Assembly: GCA_945861465.1 (NCBI GenBank)
Contig: CAMAVB010000030.1
Coordinates: 1-45,963, forward strand
Source: Candidatus Kuenenia stuttgartensis
Lineage (GTDB): Bacteria; Planctomycetota; Planctomycetia; Planctomycetales; Planctomycetaceae
DNA length: 45,963 nucleotides
Reading direction: 5' to 3'
The translations under genes and the position numbers were made by a program. The notes under the pieces were generated by a model. That model was not told the origin of the DNA. It worked only from the letters and a program-made list of their open reading frames with translations, and searched no databases. Positions 1 through 7,546 of this stretch are shown in pieces. Each line of letters begins with the position of its first letter. Position 1 is the first letter of the stretch.

Positions 1-238
1 GTTTAACCGCGTGCCCAGCGGGCCGCGATTGTTCAATTTGAGATTTGAGATTTGAGATTTGAGATTTGAGATTTGAGATTTGAGATTTGAGATTTGAGAT
101 TTGAGATTTGAGATTTGAAATTTGAAATTTGAAATTTGAAATTTGAAATTTGAAATACGAAATACGAAATACGAAATACGAAATACGAAATACGAAATAC
201 GAAATACGAAGCGCGGGGCGATGCCCACGCGGTTAAAC
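1..238. repeat. Heptamer tandem array inside an inverted repeat
   Basis: An array of about 25 seven-base units fills 36-210. It runs as three homogenised blocks: GAGATTT, then GAAATTT, then GAAATAC. The array is bracketed by imperfect inverted arms at 1-27 and 212-238 that match at 22 of 27 positions. The outer 12 bases of the arms (GTTTAACCGCGT) pair perfectly. Each arm also contains its own short hairpin (GCCC-AGC-GGGC on the left, GGGC-GAT-GCCC on the right). The element ends 59 bases upstream of the deformylase start. It may be a REP-like palindrome whose loop was filled by slippage. Reading frames through it give Lys/Ile/Asn-rich repeats that are not a gene. Confidence 0.85.
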
Positions 239-297
239 GAATGTGCCGTCCTCACCGCGCGCGGCAGAAATCCGAAACCACGAAGAAACAACGACTC

Positions 298-1161
298 ATG
301 CAGGTCACAATCACAGCCGTCGGCCCGGACCACAAAGGTCTGGCCGATCCAATCATTCACTATGTCACCGGGGCCGGAGCAAACATCCATGAGATTCAGA
401 TGTACGACCGGGATTCGGAACAACTTTTCGCAATGTTCATGCGGATTGACTGGCCAGGCACGAGCGCGCCGGTCGCAACTCTGCGAAAGCACCTTCAGGA
501 AATCGGTCAATTGCGAGGCTTGCAGATTCGAGTCTGGTCACGCGATGAATACGATCGTCCGCCACGTCTGGCCATCTGCACAACGTTTCGCACGGAACCA
601 CCATTGGCAATTCTGCGTGCAATAGGCGACCGGAGGCTGAAGGCTGAAGCCGCTGTGATGATCGGCAACCGCAATGCCTGCCGCAGCGTCGCCGATCAGT
701 TTGAAGTTCCATTCGTAAATATCGGAGACAGTGTCGGTAATCCGGACTATGCCAAACTGACACAAGTCATTGATGAACAGCAGATTGATTACGTCGTGCT
801 GGCCAGGTACATGCGCGTGTTGCCAGCGGAACTGTGCTGGAAATTTGCAGGCGGACGAATCATTAATCTGCATCACGGCTTGTTGCCCCCATTTCCTGGT
901 TTCCGTCCATATGAAGACGCATTTCAGCATCATATGCTGTGTTTTGGAGCGACCGTGCATTTTATCGTCCCGGAACTGGACGCCGGGAACCAGATTGTAT
1001 TTCAGAGTGCCTTCAGCGTGCTGCCTGGAACCCCACTGGCCGACATTAAACTCATGGGAGAATCGGACCATGAGCCGAATTGCATTGTCGAAGGCATTCG
1101 CCGTGTCGTGGATCGGGAAGTCGAGCTGCACTTTCACCGTGTCGTGCGAAGACCAGTGTAA
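298..1161 (+). CDS. purU: Formyltetrahydrofolate deformylase (PurU-type)
   Basis: This 287-residue protein should hydrolyse 10-formyltetrahydrofolate to tetrahydrofolate and formate in the cytoplasm, which supplies formate and balances one-carbon pools. Residues 1-80 form an ACT-like regulatory domain (start MQVTITAVGPDHKGLADPI). The rest is a formyltransferase fold with the catalytic Asn-x-His in INLHHGLLPPFPG and the distal Asp in the VPELDAGNQIV segment, which follows the family spacing. The length matches the family (about 280-290). I chose the ATG at 298 because the ACT domain begins there; the upstream in-frame ATG at 241 adds 19 residues unlike the family. It stands alone, with the heptamer array upstream and a repeat-bearing spacer downstream. 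The hydrolase and synthetase versions of this fold are close, but the ACT domain favours the deformylase. Confidence 0.88.
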   Translation: MQVTITAVGPDHKGLADPIIHYVTGAGANIHEIQMYDRDSEQLFAMFMRIDWPGTSAPVATLRKHLQEIGQLRGLQIRVWSRDEYDRPPRLAICTTFRTEPPLAILRAIGDRRLKAEAAVMIGNRNACRSVADQFEVPFVNIGDSVGNPDYAKLTQVIDEQQIDYVVLARYMRVLPAELCWKFAGGRIINLHHGLLPPFPGFRPYEDAFQHHMLCFGATVHFIVPELDAGNQIVFQSAFSVLPGTPLADIKLMGESDHEPNCIVEGIRRVVDREVELHFHRVVRRPV

Positions 1162-1232
1162 GGCGGGTAACAACGCTGGCCAAAGACAACCCGCGTCGTA
1201 CCCGTTCACGAAATTTCGAGAATCAAAGTTTG

Positions 1233-1307
1233 AACCACAGATGGACACGGATGAACACAGATTGACTGTTGATTTCAATCCGTGTCAATTTGTGTTTATC
1301 TGTGGTT
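1233..1307. repeat. Dispersed CCACAGAT-type inverted repeat
   Basis: The sequence begins AACCACAGATGGACACGG and ends ATTTGTGTTTATCTGTGGTT, so both ends read AACCACAGAT inward, with further shared ATCCGTGT/ACACGGAT segments. It could fold into a long imperfect hairpin. A clearly related copy lies at 7351-7420. It occupies the 402-bp spacer 1162-1563, in which I see no gene. The rest of that spacer is unremarkable. Confidence 0.75.
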
Positions 1308-1563
1308 GTTTGCGCAGGTTTCGTTCTGAGGCGTGAACGGTTACCCCGCGTCGGAGACACGGGGCACAATGTGAGAAAACTGCAGTAAAACGGGCGCCAG
1401 TACCGCCGATCTGCCGATTTTTCAGCAATCCTGCAGAATTCGGGAACCTTGGTCACGTCACCGTCGTCCAAAGACAAAATCCCCGCCGGCCGCATTGCGC
1501 TGATGATGATTCTGCGCAAATACGGCCAAAACCACTGCTTTCCCGCCAGATCGCTAAAAACCG

Positions 1564-2562
1564 ATGAACCCTGCTCAAGAACCCGAATCCCGCCCACCAG
1601 CCGAAACCGCAAGGATTCTGTTGCTGTTTTCTCGGCAATTGGACGGCGACCTGACACAGGAGGAATCGGCAGAACTTGCCGGGTTGCAGCAAACTGACGC
1701 TCAGCAGGGCTTTTTCGCTTCCATGACAGACCTTCGCGGTCAGATGAAAGCACTGCCGGTGAAACCGGTTGCCGCATCGTTTGCGACGTCCGTGTTTGAT
1801 GCGATCCATCAGGAATCTATCACAGCACCTGCCACTTCAACACCAAATGCGCGTCGTGGCAGGATCATGCGATGGATCGTCGCCGTTTCCGTCACGGCAT
1901 GTGCCGCTGCGTTGATGCTGTGGCAGCGATCACAGGAACTTGATTTTTCGGTTGATCTTTCCGCACGTGCGACACAGATTGCCCAGCCGGAGAAAATGCG
2001 ACCGTTCATCGAAAACGACCAATGGCGAATTGTCGTCGTAACGGTCAATTCAAAAGATCCGAAAGAAGTCTTGCGCATAGTGGAATCGCTTGCCGCAAAG
2101 AACGGAATGGACATCCAATCGGTTGTCAGTAACGACAATCACGATGCACGATTTGCCGTTCTGTTCACATCGACCGGCGACAGTGACAATGCGTTCATTG
2201 ACAGTGTGATTGCTGAAACTGACCCGCAATCCGCCGACTGGAATCCTCAATTGGTCGCAGATTCAACGGGCGAGAGTTGCATTCGCCGCATCCAGGAATC
2301 GATGAAGACTCCGACTCTCTCTGAACTTCACTTTGGCAAGGTGTACGTGGCACTGCCGAATTCCTCAAAAGCGTTTGCCGCTGATTCACAGACTCTGGTG
2401 GCACAAAACGACGCGGTCGAAGGGGCCTCGTTTCGATCCGCAGCCACCGAAAAGGCAGCGCCGCCGAATGACGTCGCCACAACTGGGATACTACCTTCGG
2501 CTCAGGAAACGCCGGTCCTGGTAGTCTTCGAATTCCACAACACGGCACCTGAACATATCTGA
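1564..2562 (+). CDS. Single-TM anti-sigma-like protein, function unknown
   Basis: The protein has 332 residues. The first 100 or so are predicted cytoplasmic, and they include a segment (LLFSRQLDGDLTQEESAEL, about 20-38) that resembles the short helical start of many planctomycete anti-sigma or zinc-finger-like proteins. I see no Hx3Cx2C zinc motif. A single hydrophobic helix lies at about 103-120, preceded by Arg-rich residues. The remaining 210 residues would be periplasmic and contain a compact alpha/beta-looking stretch (WRIVVVTVNSKDPKEVLRIV). No sigma-factor gene is adjacent. The gene converges on the toroid gene, leaving only 8 bases between stops. The start is the ATG at 1564, without a strong Shine-Dalgarno. 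The anti-sigma role is a guess from architecture. Confidence 0.7.
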   Translation: MNPAQEPESRPPAETARILLLFSRQLDGDLTQEESAELAGLQQTDAQQGFFASMTDLRGQMKALPVKPVAASFATSVFDAIHQESITAPATSTPNARRGRIMRWIVAVSVTACAAALMLWQRSQELDFSVDLSARATQIAQPEKMRPFIENDQWRIVVVTVNSKDPKEVLRIVESLAAKNGMDIQSVVSNDNHDARFAVLFTSTGDSDNAFIDSVIAETDPQSADWNPQLVADSTGESCIRRIQESMKTPTLSELHFGKVYVALPNSSKAFAADSQTLVAQNDAVEGASFRSAATEKAAPPNDVATTGILPSAQETPVLVVFEFHNTAPEHI

Positions 2563-2570
2563 TTCCTCGC

Positions 2571-5500
2571 TCATTTTTCGAGTTCCAGATACAGCGGCAG
2601 ATGCCGGTAGTAAACTTCCAGCATCAACAGATTCAGGCACGTCACATAGTGCCGCCCACCCGCTTTAGACCATTTTTCGGGTGTCGGTCGGGCGGGATTC
2701 CAACTGCCACTGCTGCTGCCATCTTTGCTTTGTGTCTCGAGCAGCGAATCACGCAAACTGTTGTTCCACGCACTCCAGTACTCTCCCTGCATATGGAACA
2801 TGACTTGAGTGGCATAGTACCAGTAGTACGAATCTCGCTGGCCAAAATCCGGCAGACGGGTTTTCAGGAAATTCGCACCGGCGATCAACTCAGCATCATT
2901 GCGTTTGGCTCCCAGATACTGGCGCATCAGCAGACCTTCTGCGGTCATGGTTGGACTGGCGTCGCGAGAAGGATGGTAGCTGAACTGGCCGGAAGACGAT
3001 TTGCTCTGCACTGAATCCAGCCACTTACCCACGCGCAGGTAGGCGTCTTTCGGCACGGTCAGGCCGGACATTTCGCCGCTCTTCAAAGCCATCAATTGCC
3101 AGCCGGAAACAGACGTGTCGGATTCAAATCTCGGACGGTATCGCCAGCCTCCGAAATCCGGATGTTGTGAGTCAACAATGAAGTTTAACGCCCTTTGCGC
3201 TGGCTCTTTCAACGCCACGTCCTTCGTCAGCCCGTACCCCTCGCACAATGCAATGGATGCAATGCCGTGACTGTAAAACCATACGAACTCAGATTCGTCC
3301 GCAAAGAGATCGCCGTCTGGTTTCTGGCGTTTGAGCAACCATGTGACGCCACGATTCACAACGTCCTGGTACTTGCCCGACCGATGCGTATAACCCGCCC
3401 CGAGATATGCCAGTAAAGCCAGTCCGGTTGCCGCACTGTCAGCGCGAAAACTGCCCTGACCAATATCGGCGGTGGGGTCACCGGGGAAATCGTCAAGACT
3501 CCAGTGCCCATCGGGATATTGATTCCGTGCCAGCCAGACGAGACCTAGTTCAACGGCCTCTTCCGATTCCGGCGAACCGCCCAGCGTCCTGGCAGCTTCA
3601 CGCCGGGCATCGCCTGTTCGCATGGACAGGCTCTCAGCAATTCGTGCTGCCGGAGATCCGCCAGGTCCCGGGACGGACTTCCTGGTCATACTCGCGACAA
3701 CATCAGGTGAGGCGAGGGTTGGCTCACTGTTTCCAATACCTTCCCGCCGACTGCCGACGGCGACGCGCGCGGGCTGCGCATCGTTCGCACCCGACGGTGC
3801 TCCTGCGGCTGCGGCGGCTGCGGCGGGACCGTTGCTGCGTGGCAATCCTGCGGTTCGGCGCGGAACGGAATTGATGCGAGGCCCCGCGAGGCCGTTGCGC
3901 GCGATCGCACTGCCTGCCGCTGGCGCCTGAGGCCCCGCAAACACGAGTGTGCCGCTTTGCTCGGCTGCTGCAGCGCCCGCAGGCAGACTGGCAATCGCAG
4001 CTGCAGCACGCGACATCGCACGTCCCGGAGTCGTGCCACCGACAAATCCGGCATCAGGCTTTAGCATGGCACTGGGTTCTGTTCCGCGTCCCCCTGCAGC
4101 CGCAGAAGTTGACCGCGTTGGTCCAGATTGTATTCCGGAAGACGATGCGGGACCTGAAGGGCCGCTAACGTTTCCGGTTGAGTTCGATCGCGCAGGAAGT
4201 CCGCTTGTGCTCCGTCCGACCGAAGTGCTGGCAGGCCCAGCGACTATGGCATCGCCGTTCTTCGTCCCGTTGCCACCCGCTGCCGCAACTCCGACTTCAT
4301 TGGCAGTCGTTCCGACGGCATCGGCCCGCCGTCCTTCGCCGCGCCCCGTCATCCCCGGTTGTCCATTTGTATTTCCGATCGTTGGTTGGTTGCCGCTGTT
4401 CGCTGATCTGGCGATTGTGGTTCCGGAAATCTGCCCATTCGATTGGCCGGGATTCGCAGCCGTGGATGACCCGTTTGCCCCGGATTCTGCCGGTACCGAT
4501 GCAGCAGAGCCGCGTCGATTGGATTTGGCCGCAGACGACTCAGCCAGCGCGGGCTCGCTGACCCTGGTGGCGGATGAGATTTCCACGCTTTCCGCACTGG
4601 CGTTTCCAGCGTCGGCGTTCGCTTCTGCACTGCGGCGTGCCATCGAGACTGCACCGCCGGTTGCCGAGGCTGCTACCGATGGATCACTTGTTGCGAAGTC
4701 AATACGTCCTATGCGACTTATCGGACCCATGGTGGCCAGACCTGTTGCCGATGGACCACCGAGTGCTCCCGATGCCGCTTCTGGCTGCTGGCGTGCAATT
4801 TCAATCTCCAGTTCCGTCACGTTCATTTGCTGAGCGTCCGACGTGGCGACATCCACGACTTCGCTGGCAACCGTCGCCGCTTCTAGCGCGGCGTTCGACT
4901 TCGATGCCATGCTGGACTGCACGTCTTCCGGGCTGCTGACCGCAGCGGCGCGCTGAGCCTGCAACTCTGCTGATTCAAGCTGCTGTACGGCCGATGCGAT
5001 TTCAGTCAGCTCGCGTTCGCTCATCGGAGCTTCGCTGGATTGTTTCGCATTGTTCAGCTGCACGTTCAGCAGCGGCTGCACGCTGTTTGCCGTGGCCACG
5101 TCGGGTGCATCGACTGGCTGAGGCGTCGGCAGTTCGCTCGTTGTTGCCTGACGATCCATTTCTGCTGCGGCCTCGGCGGTGAGTTTGACCGGCTCCTGAC
5201 GCTCCAGAGGCTCGAGTTTCTCGACCGCTGGAGCTTGAGTTGCATCGACGGGCTGTGGCTTGTTCGCTTCGGCAATTTCCATTTCCGTGCGTTCAACATC
5301 GACGTTTTTGTCCGGCACAGGCACGTCCGATTGCTGCCGCCATACAGCATCAGAATCCGACGTTTCTTCGCCCGCATAATCCGGCAATGTGAACTCTTCC
5401 GACGTTGCTGCATCCAATTCGGCAGCCGCCGCAGAAATCGGAAGTGGGCCGCCGAACTCGACAACAGAAACGGACAGACAAACCACAAAATGGATCAGCA

Positions 5501-5786
5501 GACTGATCGCGATCGCCCACTGCAGGCGGCGTTTAATCACCCCGCGCACCAGAATCGTGACGGCGACCAGCATGGCCACTAACGCTGTCGCCCACGCAAG
5601 CTGTCCGGGCAGTTGATTCATGCCTGGCAGTTGTACAACTTGCGCATCCGTGAAGAAAATGACCATCCCCTGAAGCGACACAATCCCGCACGCAATGGCA
5701 ATGCAGATGGCTCCTGCCATCCGCAAACACTGGCCAGGGGTGAGTTCCTTCAAGTCGTCATCCGCAATTCGGACCAGATCTCTCAT
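2571..5786 (-). CDS. TonB/TolA-like anchored alpha-toroid protein
   Basis: The protein has 1071 residues. Three hydrophobic helices lie at about 22-45, 62-82 and 89-110. The third carries S95-LLI-H99, the same S-x3-H spacing found in the TonB and TolA anchor helices that contact ExbB/ExbD or TolQ/TolR. A Pro/Glu-rich segment (about 130-240, including EKLEPLERQEPVKL) follows, then roughly 450 residues very rich in Ala, Ser, Gly and Asn. Residues 742-1071 form a terpenoid-cyclase/prenyltransferase-like alpha-alpha toroid with repeats such as WLARNQYPDGHW and WLLKRQKPDGD. I see no DxDD cyclase motif, so catalysis is not supported. The start codon overlaps the exbD stop by four bases (ATGA), implying translational coupling. 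I infer an energised envelope protein; the toroid's ligand is unknown. Confidence 0.85.
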   Translation of the reverse strand: MRDLVRIADDDLKELTPGQCLRMAGAICIAIACGIVSLQGMVIFFTDAQVVQLPGMNQLPGQLAWATALVAMLVAVTILVRGVIKRRLQWAIAISLLIHFVVCLSVSVVEFGGPLPISAAAAELDAATSEEFTLPDYAGEETSDSDAVWRQQSDVPVPDKNVDVERTEMEIAEANKPQPVDATQAPAVEKLEPLERQEPVKLTAEAAAEMDRQATTSELPTPQPVDAPDVATANSVQPLLNVQLNNAKQSSEAPMSERELTEIASAVQQLESAELQAQRAAAVSSPEDVQSSMASKSNAALEAATVASEVVDVATSDAQQMNVTELEIEIARQQPEAASGALGGPSATGLATMGPISRIGRIDFATSDPSVAASATGGAVSMARRSAEANADAGNASAESVEISSATRVSEPALAESSAAKSNRRGSAASVPAESGANGSSTAANPGQSNGQISGTTIARSANSGNQPTIGNTNGQPGMTGRGEGRRADAVGTTANEVGVAAAGGNGTKNGDAIVAGPASTSVGRSTSGLPARSNSTGNVSGPSGPASSSGIQSGPTRSTSAAAGGRGTEPSAMLKPDAGFVGGTTPGRAMSRAAAAIASLPAGAAAAEQSGTLVFAGPQAPAAGSAIARNGLAGPRINSVPRRTAGLPRSNGPAAAAAAAGAPSGANDAQPARVAVGSRREGIGNSEPTLASPDVVASMTRKSVPGPGGSPAARIAESLSMRTGDARREAARTLGGSPESEEAVELGLVWLARNQYPDGHWSLDDFPGDPTADIGQGSFRADSAATGLALLAYLGAGYTHRSGKYQDVVNRGVTWLLKRQKPDGDLFADESEFVWFYSHGIASIALCEGYGLTKDVALKEPAQRALNFIVDSQHPDFGGWRYRPRFESDTSVSGWQLMALKSGEMSGLTVPKDAYLRVGKWLDSVQSKSSSGQFSYHPSRDASPTMTAEGLLMRQYLGAKRNDAELIAGANFLKTRLPDFGQRDSYYWYYATQVMFHMQGEYWSAWNNSLRDSLLETQSKDGSSSGSWNPARPTPEKWSKAGGRHYVTCLNLLMLEVYYRHLPLYLELEK

Positions 5787-6241
5787 GGAGCACCACCCTC
5801 CGTGATTTCATGTGGTGGCAACACGGCGACACGATAGTCGCGAATCTTTGCCTGATTGCAAAGACTCATCACACGTGCGATGTACTTCCAGTCCGACCGT
5901 TCATCGCCCCGGATCACGACCGGTTGATTCCCTGGATTGTTGATTTCCGCCCGTTGCAGACGCATGCCCAGTTGAGCCTCCGAATGCATTTCACCGCCGA
6001 CGTAGAACTCGCCTCGAGAATTGACATTGACAATCATTTCTTTCGGTCGCATCACCATCGGCATCGCTGCGACCGCGTCCGGCAGATGTGCATCGAGCGC
6101 ACCTTCGCCCGAGACTTTCGATTCTTCATCAAACCGACTGGCCACCATGAAGAAGAGCAGCAACTGAAATACGCAGTCGATCATCGGCGTCATATCAATG
6201 CTGCGTCTGTTGGCGTTACGGTTCTTGAATCGAAATCGCAT
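5783..6241 (-). CDS. ExbD/TolR-family biopolymer transport protein
   Basis: The protein has 152 residues, typical for ExbD/TolR. A short basic N-terminus (MRFRFKNRNANRRS) leads into the signature DMTPMIDCVFQLLLFFMV, a single TM helix whose Asp22 corresponds to the essential proton-carrying Asp of ExbD and TolR. A periplasmic domain follows, with the usual late segment (NQPVVIRGDERSDWKYIARVMSLCNQA). An upstream in-frame ATG at 6286 would overlap the exbB gene; the ATG at 6241 is preferred because it places the TM helix at the family-standard distance. It lies 10 bases after exbB, and its stop overlaps the toroid start. Together with ExbB it should form a proton-driven inner-membrane motor. Confidence 0.93.
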   Translation of the reverse strand: MRFRFKNRNANRRSIDMTPMIDCVFQLLLFFMVASRFDEESKVSGEGALDAHLPDAVAAMPMVMRPKEMIVNVNSRGEFYVGGEMHSEAQLGMRLQRAEINNPGNQPVVIRGDERSDWKYIARVMSLCNQAKIRDYRVAVLPPHEITEGGAP

Positions 6242-6251
6242 AGATGTATTC

Positions 6252-7244
6252 CTACGGCAACTGCGGCTGTTCCTTCCCGTCGGCAATTGTTACAGGTCGC
6301 GTCGGCTTTCGGTTCTTCGGTTCTGAATCTTCGAACTTTGAAAGGGCAACCATGTCTGGTTTGGAATTCGTCCCCTTAAGAACCACTCCCGAAGCATCGC
6401 TTTTCATCGTAACCCGCCATTTGCCTTCGAAGCGTTCGAACAGCGGCAGAATTTCGTTGAACACATCTTCCATGCCTCGCAGCAGTCGTTCAATCCGGCC
6501 TTCGAGGGAATTGGCAATAATGATCGCCGGAATCGCCACGCACAAACCTGCAAACGTAGTGACCAATGCGGTGTAAATCCCCTGTGCCAGTTCCTGTCCC
6601 TTCGCAGCACCTGAGGCAGCCGTTGTACTCATCACCATAAAGGCCATGATCATGCCCTGCACCGTACCCAGCAGACCGAGCAAGGGGGCGACACTGGCCG
6701 TGACGTTGATCGGACGGATATTCTGAGCCAACTCGTCCGCTTCCCGACTCACCGCATCTTCGACGGCCTTTTCGAGTTCCGCATGAGGCCGTCCCACTTT
6801 CAGAATCGCCGCCTGAATGACCCGCCCCAGCGGTGAACGAAACTTCTGGCATTCATCGTACGCGAGACGTGGGTCGATGCCATTGAGTGGTTGATTGAGT
6901 TTTTGCAGACCCATGAGCAGTCCACGCGGGATGATTCGGCCTTTCTGCAATCCCACGCGGCGTTCAAGGGCAAAGGTCAAAACGACGATCGAACACAGTC
7001 CAATCGGAATCATGAACACGCCACCACGCCACGCCAGATCCCACAGGAACGGCAGCGATTGCGGCACGCCCATGCGCGTCAATTCATTCGCTGCTTCGAC
7101 AGGTGCCTTAACTTCCGGTGCTTCCGGAACTACATCTGTTGCACCGTCCTGCGCACACAGGATCGGCCCGGCGATCACATAGTAGAGCGTGGCAGCGACG
7201 AGTGCAGCAGAATTCCATCTGAAAGAACGTTTCAAGTTGGCCAT
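6252..7244 (-). CDS. ExbB/TolQ/MotA-family proton channel protein
   Basis: The protein has 330 residues, longer than E. coli ExbB (244) because of an N-terminal signal-like helix (about 12-30), a 40-residue periplasmic stretch and a charged C-terminal tail. TM helices lie at about 74-94, 181-206 and 224-246. The family hallmark PLLGLLGTVQGMIMAF starts at about 187, and the third helix reads TALVTTFAGLCVAIPAIII. At the position equivalent to the conserved TM3 Glu of E. coli ExbB, this protein has Thr225 (GIYTAL instead of GxxEAL); the following Thr pair is kept. It is first in a three-gene unit with exbD and the toroid protein. The substrate or partner of the motor is not the standard TonB or TolA protein, since none is present here. 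Confidence 0.93.
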   Translation of the reverse strand: MANLKRSFRWNSAALVAATLYYVIAGPILCAQDGATDVVPEAPEVKAPVEAANELTRMGVPQSLPFLWDLAWRGGVFMIPIGLCSIVVLTFALERRVGLQKGRIIPRGLLMGLQKLNQPLNGIDPRLAYDECQKFRSPLGRVIQAAILKVGRPHAELEKAVEDAVSREADELAQNIRPINVTASVAPLLGLLGTVQGMIMAFMVMSTTAASGAAKGQELAQGIYTALVTTFAGLCVAIPAIIIANSLEGRIERLLRGMEDVFNEILPLFERFEGKWRVTMKSDASGVVLKGTNSKPDMVALSKFEDSEPKNRKPTRPVTIADGKEQPQLP

Positions 7245-7350
7245 ATGATGTGTCCGGTGTGATCTGTACCAAAAACGCTTAAGATTTGCGCAAGTCGAGA
7301 AAGTATTGTGCGGTGCATAGCAGATGCAGTCGTCTTTCCAGTCGCAGTTA

Positions 7351-7420
7351 TTTGACCACGGATGTCACGGATGAGTCACCGTGTGTTTATCTGTGAAATC
7401 CGCGAAATCCGTGGTTCAAA
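7351..7420. repeat. Dispersed CCACGGAT-type inverted repeat
   Basis: This element lies in the 302-bp spacer between the TPR gene and exbB. It begins TTTGACCACGGATGTCACGG and ends ATCCGTGGTTCAAA, so the ends are inverted copies of each other. The reverse complement of the right half reads like the left half, with one inserted A. It belongs with the element at 1233-1307. The remaining spacer shows no gene. The element could affect read-through from the TPR gene into exbB. Confidence 0.75.
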
Positions 7421-7546
7421 ACTTTTTCGCGCTCCTCCCCGGGCCGCAGACGAAACCCTCGCTGAGAGATACAGGCCAATATTGAACAGGCGTCCCATTG
7501 GTCTGATCCGTCGGATGGTTGATGAAAAATTGAATCAACAGGCTAC

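Noticed and set aside
36-210. CRISPR-like or telomere-like array
   Set aside because: The units are seven bases with no spacers; there are no cas genes. The same applies to the hexamer arrays at 24861-24928 and 25237-25299.
143-625. Open frame starting with a Lys/Tyr/Glu/Ile/Arg/Asn repeat
   Set aside because: It is the heptamer array read as protein, then the wrong frame of the deformylase gene.
3949-4833. 294-residue Ala/Pro-rich frame antisense to the toroid protein linker
   Set aside because: It is the mirror image of the low-complexity Ala/Ser linker codons.
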